NCBI GenBank assembly: GCA_949361645.1
Contig: OX442417.1
Location: forward strand, 6,432,275 to 6,496,274
Direction: 5' to 3'
From: Spongilla lacustris
Taxonomy: Eukaryota; Porifera; Demospongiae; Spongillida; Spongillidae
DNA length: 64,000 nt
The notes beneath the pieces were generated by a model. That model saw only the letters and a program-made list of their open reading frames with translations. It did no database searches and had not been told where the DNA came from. A program made the position numbers and the translations under genes. Shown piece after piece: positions 56,170-64,000 of this stretch (positions are counted from its first letter, which is position 1; every line of letters starts with the position of its first letter).

Positions 56170-59100
56170 CATGTACATGTAGTGTTCCCAACAAGCTACC
56201 ATGGCACACTTCATTGGCACAGCAACATAGCACTACTTCACAGGTACAGCACCATAGCACTACTTCACAGGTACAGCACCATAGCACTACTTCACAGGTA
56301 CAGCACTTCACAGGTACAGCACTTCACAGGTACAGCACAATAGCACAAGGACAGCATGGTTTTAATGGTGAGGGTGCAAATAAATGAGTTCCTAGAGCTG
56401 TGTTGAGAATTTTTAAAAGTCATACATGTACATGTACAAGCTTTGAAAGCCTTGCATATGATAGCAGTGAAATTATTGCTAACCTATCAGATTATGGCAG
56501 GAAAAGTTTACACAAATAAGCAGCAAGCTACCTGGCACACTTCATTGGCACCTCACCACAGCACTACAGTAACTTCACAAGCACTGCAACATAGCACTAC
56601 TCCACAGGCACAGCACCATAGCACTACTCCACAGACACAGCACCATAACACTACTCCAAGGCACAGCACCATAGCGCTACTCCACAGGCACAGCACCATA
56701 GCACTACTCCACAGGCACAGCACCATAGCACTACTCCACAGGCACAGCACCATAGCACTACTCCACTGGCACAGCACTATTAGCACTACTAAACAAGCAC
56801 TGCACCATAGCACTACTTCACAAGGACAGCACCATAGCACCACTCAACAGGCACAGCACCATTAGCACTACCAAACAAGCACTGCACCATAGCACTACTT
56901 CACAAGGACAGCACCACTGCCCTAACTTCACAGGCACAGCATGGTTTTAATGGTGAGGGTGCAAATAAATGAGTTCCTAATACATGTTGTACAAGAGCAG
57001 TTGTTTAGAATTTTTTTAAGTCATACATGCACAAGCTTTGGAAGCCTTGCATATAATAGCAGTGAATATTATTGCTAACCTATCAGATTATGGAGGAAAA
57101 CTTTACACAGACAAGCAGCTGTTCCCAACAAGCCACCATGGCACACATCATTGGTACAGCACCATAGCACTACTTCACAGGCACAGCACCATAGCACTAC
57201 TCCACAGGCACAGCACCATAGCACTACTTCACAGGCACAGCACCATAGCACAACTTCACAAGCAGAGCACCATAGCACAACTTCACAAGCAGAGCACCAT
57301 AGCACTACTTAACAAGCACTCCACCATAGCACTACTTAACAAGCACTCCACCATAGCACTACAGTAACGTCACAAGCACTGCAACATAGCACTACTTCAC
57401 AGGCACAGCACCATAGCATTACTTCACAAGCACAGCACCATAGCACTACTCCACAGACACAGCACCATAGCACAACTTCACAAGCAGAGCACCATAGCAC
57501 TACTTAACAAGCACTCCACCATAGCACTACAGTAACTTCACAAGCACTGCAACATAGCACTACTTCACAGGCACAGCACCATAGCACTACTTCACAAGCA
57601 CAGCACCATAGCACTACTCCACAGACACAGCACCATAGCACTACTCAACAGGCACAGCACCATTAGCACTACCAAACAAGCACTGCACCATAGCACTACT
57701 TCACAAGGACAGCACCATTGCCCTAACTTCACAGGTACAGCATGGTTTTAATGGTGAGATGCAAATAAATGAGTTCCTAATACATGTAGTACAAGAGTAG
57801 TGTTTAGAACTTGCATATGATAGCAGTGAATATTAGTGCTAACCTATCAGATTACTTTACACAGACAAGCAGCTGTTCCCAACAAGCCACCATGGCACAC
57901 ATCATTGGTACAGCACCATAGCACTACTTCACAGGCACAGCACCATAGCACTACTCCACAGGCACAGCACCATAGCACTACTTCACAGGCACAGCACCAT
58001 AGCACAACTTCACAAGCAGAGCACCATAGCACAACTTCACAAGCAGAGCACCATAGCACTACTTAACAAGCACTCCACCATAGCACTACTTAACAAGCAC
58101 TCCACCATAGCACTACAGTAACGTCACAAGCACTGCAACATAGCACTACTTCACAGGCACAGCACCATAGCACTACTTCACAAGCACAGCACCATAGCAC
58201 TACTCCACAGACACAGCACCATAGCACTACTCAACAGGCACAGCACCATTAGCACTACCAAACAAGCACTGCACCATAGCACTACTTCACAAGGACAGCA
58301 CCATTGCCCTAACTTCACAGGTACAGCATGGTTTTAATGGTGAGATGCAAATAAATGAGTTCCTAATACATGTAGTACAAGAGTAGTGTTTAGAACTTGC
58401 ATATGATAGCAGTGAATATTAGTGCTAACCTATCAGATTACTTTACACAGACAAGCAGCTGTTCCCAACAAGCCACCATGGCACACATCATTGGTACAGC
58501 ACCATAGCACTACTCCACAGGCACAGCACCATAGCACTACTTCACAAGCACAGCACCATAGCACTACTTCACAGGCACAGCACCATAGCACTACTTCACA
58601 GGCACAGCACCATAGCACTACTCCACAGGCACAGCACCATAGGACTATTCCACAAGCACAGCACCATAGCACTACTTCACAGGCACAGCACCTAGCACTA
58701 CTTCACAGGCACAGCACCATAGCACTACTTCACAGGCACAGCACCTAGCACTACTTCACAGGCACAGCACCATAGCACTACTTCACAGGCACAGCACCAT
58801 AGCACTACACAGGCACAGCACCATAGGACTATTTCACAAGCACAGCACCATAGCACTACTTCACAGGCACAGCACCATAGCACTACTTCACAGGCACAGC
58901 ACCATAGCACTACTTCACAGGCACAGCACCATAGCACTACTTCACAAGCACTGCACCATAGCACTACTTCACAAGCACAGCACCACAGCAATACTTCACA
59001 GGCACAGCACCATAGCACTACTTCTCCATAGCACTACTTCACAAGGACAGCACCATTGCCCTAACTTCACAAGCACAGCACTGTTGTAATGGGTTAGGGT

Positions 59101-59800
59101 GCAAATAAATGAGTTTCTAATACATGTAGTACAAGGGCAGTGTTGAGAATTTTGTTAAAGTCATACATGCACAAGCTTTGGAAGCCTTGCATATGATAGC
59201 AGTGAATATTATTGCTAACCTATCAGATTATGGCAGGAAAACTTTACACAGACAAGCCAGCTGTTCCCAACAAGCCACCATGGCACACATCATTGGTACA
59301 GCACCATAGCACTACTTCACAGGCATAGCACCATTGCACAACTTCACAAGCACAGCACCATAGCACTACTTCTCCATAGCACAACGTCACAAGCACAGCA
59401 CTGTTGTAATGGGTGAGGGTGCAAATAAATGAGCTTGTATAGACAAGAACATGAGAATTTTAATAACCTTTACTATGTGCAGATGCTTTGGAAGCCTTGG
59501 ATATGGTGGCAGTGAATAATATTATAGCTACAGATTATGGCAGGTTTGGGGCCACAAGCAGCTGAATGTTCACATTCAAATACATGTACACCAACATGTT
59601 CCCCAGCTTTGTATGCTACTCATAAAAAGCACTCTATTAGCACAGCAGCATAGCACTACTCCACAGGCACAGCACCATAGCACTACTTCACATGCACAGC
59701 ACCATAGCACTACTTCACAGGCACAGCACCATAGCAATACTTCACAGGCACAGCACCATAGCACTACTTCACAAGTACTGCACCATATCACAGTAGGTGT
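56170..59800. repeat. higher-order satellite on a 27-bp unit (3.6 kb)
   Basis: Base unit cacaggcacagcaccatagcactactt (27 bp) with variants, in blocks separated by a repeated segment of about 150 bp (tgcaaataaatgagttccta through atggcacacatcattggtac). Blocks begin near 56,170, 56,540, 57,150, 57,900, 58,490, 59,290 and 59,640. The units near 57.1-57.8 kb and 57.8-58.4 kb are almost identical. Repeating STTSQAQHH-like frames and their antisense partners are artefacts. Confidence 0.96.
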
Positions 59801-61080
59801 AACGCAAGACTGATACTCTAGTGGTTATTAGATAGCAATCAGATCCTCCCACCAGACATAGGAGGGGATTACCATTGCCTTATCAAAACATCCTTATCTG
59901 TTCTGTGGGTAAATGGCCAAAGTACACTTGTAGGACCAGGGGGATTGTCAATGGTTATGCTAGTACTAGGAAAAGGATTCAATATTTATAAATATGACTT
60001 TCAATTTCATCAGACACAGCTCTCTACTTTAATAATAAAAGGGGGTCCAAATGGTTAGCTGTTAGTGAAGCTCAGATATCAAATTTAATGAAGGCTAGAC
60101 TCCTTTTCCTATTACCTCTCTAGTTAGTGCATATGCTATTGAAATGTCAGGGTAATTTTATATGTAACATGAAAAATTTAGAGTTTGTCAGTACAGGTTA
60201 AAAAGTTAACAAGAGCCCTACATCTAAATGTAACTTTCATAATCAAGCGTACATGTGTTTGTGTGTGTGTGTGTGGCTCAAACAATAGATGTGCGACTGT
60301 AATGTACCTCCTTTTCCTATGATCAGTAAAAGAGCACTCACAAAATGGTTTTTGATCCAGCTGCCTCTTCTTGATTGAATGTCCTTCCACCATTGCTTGA
60401 GAAAGGGGGCTGGGTAACACATACATGTATGAGATTGAGAGAGATATGGGTGAGAAGATAAGTAGAAGTCCATCTGCTATGTTTACAAAGCTTATACGTA
60501 TGCCTTATCTATGCTTTCTCTAGTCTTTACCTTCGAATGCTCCACCTGTCGCAGGTTAGAGCGAGCGCCAGAACAAAATTGCTTTCTAGTATAAGCTACG
60601 ACCTGCACCAACGTTCCACTCAAAATGCACCCAGACTGTCCGGTGGTTGTTTGAATGCCATAACTTGCACCGGTCAGGAGCACGCTACACTCTCTCGATG
60701 CTGACAATATTAACGTTGGTTATGGTCCCCGCCTGAAATAATTCACCACGTGTCTGGAACAAAGTCCGGATCCGGATTTCCAGTGTTTTCATTATATGCA
60801 AACATGCAGTTTATCAACGATTATTTCCGCGAGTGATTGGAGCACAACAGGTCTTGTCCAGGATACCAAAGAAGTTTGCATTTACAATTGTGGAACTTGA
60901 TTCAACACGTTTGTGTTTTATTTTGCTTTTAGTGAACACAATCAAAACATGATTCTTTTTAAAAACCTTTGATGCATCCACGCAATATTTGTCAAAAAAA
61001 AAAGCGGTTCTTAACCAGGTAATAATAATAATATTATATTTATCTGCTAAATTGGAGGATCAGCAATTTACCAAGCTATT
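59801..61080. other. no recognised gene
   Basis: AT-rich, with a short GT tract at 60,255-60,273. The frames at 60.2-60.7 kb have no motif. Confidence 0.45.
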
Positions 61081-61195
61081 TGCTAACGCTTCACTGCCAG
61101 ATAGGGCTCACTTGCTTTAAATTTCCTTGCCTCACTAGTGCATCAGCTTGGCTATCTGTTACACCTTCCCCAAGGCTCAATCTTCACCTCTCACA

Positions 61196-61594
61196 GGGAA
61201 AAGTTATAAACGTCCAGCCTGGATATTTAGGCTAGTTTTTAACAAAAACCCATCCTGGAATGAAGCAAATAGCTTTAAAACCATCCTGGGATTGAGCGTC
61301 CAGGGTGGGAATAGTGTTAAAACCATCCTGGGATTGAGCGTCCAGGGTGGGAATAGTGTAAAAACCATCCTGGGATTGAGCGTCCAGGGTGGGAATAGAT
61401 ATGGTTCTACCCTGGTTCTGTCGAACAAAGAGGTTTATAATCATATTCATATTCAACATGGGGTAGAACAACATTGATTTTACACAATTCCCATCCTGGA
61501 CATTCAATCCCAGGATGGTTTTTACGCTATTAGGATGGGTTTTTGTTAAAAACCAGCCTAAAAAATCCAGGCTGGACGTTTATAACTTTTTCCT
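61196..61594. mobile_element. MITE inserted in the retrotransposon relic
   Basis: Terminal inverted repeats of about 60 bp, starting ggaaaagttataaacgtcca and ending in the inverse. The centre has a 34-36-bp tandem repeat (accatcctgggattgagcgt / ccagggtgggaatagtg) in about three copies. It separates LNLHL from EFQAATNSWLG of the retrotransposon frame. Confidence 0.82.
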
Positions 61595-61774
61595 GCATGT
61601 GTCTGAGTTTCAAGCTGCCACTAATTCGTGGTTAGGCCTTCCTGTGAGTCAAGGTCAGCTTTGTCCCCAATGCATGTCCCTCACTTTGGTCACCATGCTC
61701 TGTCATGTAAAAATGGCTCTGATGTGGTTTCCCGCCACAACAGAATCCGAGACACCCTTTTCGAGTTCTGTCAA

Positions 61775-61838
61775 CTTCCAGCTTCAAGCTGTGCACCCAA
61801 GCATGCGCATGCTTGGGTGCACAGCTTGAAGCTGGAAG
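61775..61838. repeat. perfect 64-bp palindrome
   Basis: cttccagcttcaagctgtgc / acccaagcatgc followed with no loop by the exact inverse; the centre lies between 61806 and 61807. It lies in the retrotransposon frame and its right half fits the protein (LEAGSSLGHEAQ follows), so the left half looks like an inverted copy created on the spot. Confidence 0.97.
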
Positions 61839-62240
61839 CAGTCTGGGTCATGAAGCTCAACAAACACATCCTGCTGATGTCCTCATCCCTAACTGGGAGT
61901 TGGGCAAGCCTGCTGCATTTGATTTTTGTGTCACATCCCCGCTTAATTCCGAAACCCTCCAAGTAGCGTGTGTGATATCGAGCTCAGCAGCAATGCAGGC
62001 AGAACAGAGGAAGCACCATAGTAACGATGCAAAATGTGGAGAGTTAGGTTAGGTTTGAATCCCTCTGGTGGTAGAGTCCTTTGGAAGTTGGGGACCAGAA
62101 GCTCAACGTAGTCTCTCTAGACTTGCCAGAAGACTAGCCAGTAGACTGGGGCAGCCTAAGTCCATCCAAACAACCAGATCTATGGCAGATTGAACTTGAC
62201 CCTGATAAGAGCCAACTCCAGGGCCATTCTATCTAGAGTA

Positions 62241-62765
62241 TGTGTTTGATCTTGTGAAGTGTGGTGTTTAAGTTGTACATGTTACTTGTGTGTAATACGT
62301 AGTAATAATAAAAGAATTAGATTATCGTTAATTAAATTTTTATATTTTGCGCGCATGCAATATCATTTACAGGATAACATGAATATCATAATTATATATA
62401 TGTAACTACCTAATCTAAACAGTGTACATGTCCGAGGCAAAGCATCTAGACAGCATTGCAGTGGCATTTGCTTTAACTAGATTGAGATTTAGCCTGCCAT
62501 ACAGGCTATTGAGGACAGCTACCTTTGCTTATCTTTAATAGTAATAAAGAAATTGTACAATGTAAATAGAATATGTATCAATATAATGGTTACCATGTGA
62601 GTTGCAAATTTGTTTTATTTTTTATTCATTTTTAGTTTGTATTACATTTATTACAAGATACAGGAGAATACACGAATGGAAAACATTATTAATATGCTAC
62701 CACCTACAGTAATATTATTATTATTATTATTATTACAAACTACACCTATAGTAATTCTACACTAG
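62241..62765. other. AT-rich intergenic DNA
   Basis: Likely 3' UTR of the upstream relic followed by unique sequence and a (TTA)n run at about 62,709-62,735. No gene. Confidence 0.5.
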
Positions 62766-63842
62766 TCATGAGGGCAGGAGCTCCCTTGCCAAGATGGCTC
62801 TGGCAATGGATTTGACCAAAGTCATGTTCAGCCTGCTGTAAATATCCGCCAAGACACAAGGTTTGGGAGAGGACAAGATGACTGAAAGGTGGGATGCCAA
62901 CCTAGAAAAGTTAGATGAGCCTCCTTACCCCAATTGCAGAAGGTCTCGACAGCCAGTGGAATGCATGTCCACCCCAACTCCTGACATTTGGGACCATTAG
63001 TTAGTATCTTCCGGGCCTCTGCAGCCGCAGATGCTGCACCAAACATTCGACTAGAGTCCATCAATATGGCTGGGCAGAGTGGCGATGCTACCGTGACATC
63101 AAATGCTGCAGGCTTACCCCTGTCCCACCCAGCTATGAGCACATCTGCAGGTCTGGAGTGGCTGTGATCTCTGGTAAGACCATGACCCTTCTCTATGCTC
63201 ACACTCAAATGAGCTCGTCGACAGAAGTCCGCAACAACATCACGCAAGTGATTGTGCCTCACCACCATATCTCCCCCATGCCTGCAGGTTACAGCGTGGT
63301 GACCCAAGGGATCAAGGGCAACATCTGTGCAAAGGGGGCACACAGTCCCACCAACACCTACACCTAGCCACCACCTCACTGCAGTCTGGAACTCATTGCA
63401 CTCCATGTGTAGGCCTAAGCCCATGGAGGGGACCACTGATAGCCATGAAGCTGCATGAGGGGCTGAAGCGGACGGAAGTCGGGCTTTGTTTGCTGGGGAA
63501 GATGCCTCCAACAAAGATTTGAACTGATTTTCATAAATTCTGCTGGACAGCTCTCTCTGAGGAGTGGGAGAAGCAAGAGCAGACTCAGCTGTAATTGTGT
63601 GGTGTAAGGAAACCTTGGAGTTATAAGCTACGACTGCCCGCTGAAGATGGCGATTGTTGGAAAGGCCCAGGCCTGATGACGAAAGTGAGGCAATGAAGGC
63701 AGCAGCTGCATGGCAAGAAAAAGAACGAAGGCCTAAGCCCACAAACCTCAAACCAAGCTGAGCCTGTTTCCAGGCACTGTCTGATACTTCAATGGCTGAG
63801 CAGAGCACAAAACACTGCCTCACATCTTCATCGAAGGACACA
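62766..63842 (-). pseudogene. RLE-type non-LTR retrotransposon, C-terminal part
   Basis: Minus-strand frame (open to 62828) encoding the region after the reverse transcriptase core. It carries SWLSVVPSMGLGLHMECNEF, a zinc-finger-like CPLC...GHHAVTC motif, RHNHLRDVVADFCRRAHLSV and RPADVLIAGWDRGKPAAFDV. The last fits the catalytic part of a restriction-like (PD-(D/E)XK) endonuclease as in R2/R4/NeSL-group elements; the clade is inferred. A one-base deletion at about 62,905-62,909 shifts the frame. In the other frame the family tail continues (SRLASHLSV, then IYSRLNMTLVKSIARAIL) to a TGA at 62766-62768. Upstream the frame is cut at about 63,843 by another element, so the RT domain is missing. 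Confidence 0.82.
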
Positions 63843-63845
63843 AGG

Positions 63846-64000
63846 CAGGGGCAGATCCAAGGTTTTGGGAACGGGGGGTCCAATAAATATATTCACAACT
63901 GGGGGAGTGGGCGTGCCCCTCCCGTGACAGCAAGGGGGTCTGGGGGAGCGCTGCTAGCTCCCCCAGTGGCTTTTGCGTTTATTTAGCATGAAATTCACAG
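63846..64000. mobile_element. 5' end of a DNA transposon (truncated by window edge)
   Basis: From about 63846 the sequence aggggcagatccaaggtttt followed by G-rich ggaacggggggtcc interrupts the retrotransposon frame. Such a CAGGGGCGGATCC-like start is common for hAT-like termini (recalled, not checked). The other end is outside the window. Confidence 0.45.

Larger units (their letters stand above)
61085..62240 (+). pseudogene. decayed RLE-type retrotransposon 3' region
   Basis: In three shifting frames the conserved C-terminal region of an R2-group-like non-LTR retrotransposon can be read: SASAWLSVTPSPRLNLHL near 61,130-61,195; SWLGLPVSQGQLCPQC, then FGHHALSCKNGSDVV and RHNRIRDTLFEFC; HPADVLIPNWELGKPAAFD near 61,880; and SLSRLARRLASRLGQPKS with a stop near 62,190. 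The CxxC...H...C finger and the PAD...AFD part of the restriction-like endonuclease are visible. It is disabled by a MITE insertion (61196-61594), a 64-bp inverted duplication (61775-61838) and several frameshifts. Confidence 0.75.

Noticed and set aside
56443..59813. STTSQAQHH and VVLWCCACE repeat proteins
   Set aside because: The 27-bp satellite keeps one frame open on each strand; no non-repeat coding sequence or splice context.
63158..63367. Plus-strand ORF of 69 residues
   Set aside because: Shadow of the minus-strand retrotransposon frame with its CPLC/GHHAVTC motif.

Overview
The window is nuclear DNA of an animal. It has spliced genes with GT-AG introns, extracellular scavenger-receptor (SRCR) and fibrinogen-type domains, many DNA transposons with terminal inverted repeats (TIRs), a non-LTR retrotransposon with a restriction-like endonuclease, and a great deal of mini- and microsatellite DNA. 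The mix of multi-SRCR receptor, small secreted fibrinogen-related protein and high transposon load suits a marine invertebrate. A sponge is plausible, but the sequence alone does not settle the species.

Region 1 (about 1-22,235, + strand) is the 3' part of a type I membrane receptor gene. At least eight SRCR domains are built mostly from pairs of exons. They are followed by a Ser/Thr/Pro-rich stalk, one transmembrane helix and a short acidic/basic tail ending at 20,206. Every intron I can place is phase 1, and every internal exon but one has a length divisible by three. The exception, 1502-1689, is one base short and reads as a frameshift. A second possible tail exon lies at 22,192-22,232. 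The introns hold minisatellites, a Tc1/mariner-like MITE, an hAT-like MITE with a perfect 8-bp target duplication, a fold-back element and a nested pair of transposons.

Region 2 (22,436-46,552) is a giant inverted repeat around a unique spacer of about 2.6 kb (about 35,275-37,915). Each arm carries one copy of a two-exon gene for a secreted fibrinogen-related protein, with signal peptide and TATA box. The left copy is intact. The right copy has a 2-bp insertion that breaks the frame. The arms look nearly identical apart from three transposons present only in the left arm, whose uninterrupted insertion sites can be read in the right arm, a change in copy number of a 23-bp tandem array, and one indel of about 180 bp. 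This is either a recent inverted duplication or two haplotypes joined head to head in the assembly.

Region 3 (46,553-64,000) has no convincing host gene. It contains a diverged relative of the 2.2-kb left-arm transposon with another element nested in it, a 39-bp satellite (50.6-51.2 kb), several other tandem arrays, a 3.6-kb higher-order satellite built on a 27-bp unit (56.2-59.8 kb), and two decayed 3' ends of one retrotransposon family (61.1-62.2 kb on +, 62.8-63.8 kb on -). A third relic of that family sits in both arms of the inverted repeat.

Taken together, the two host gene types are secreted or cell-surface recognition molecules of the kind used in innate immunity and self-recognition in invertebrates. 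They sit in DNA that is being actively rearranged by transposons and inverted duplication.
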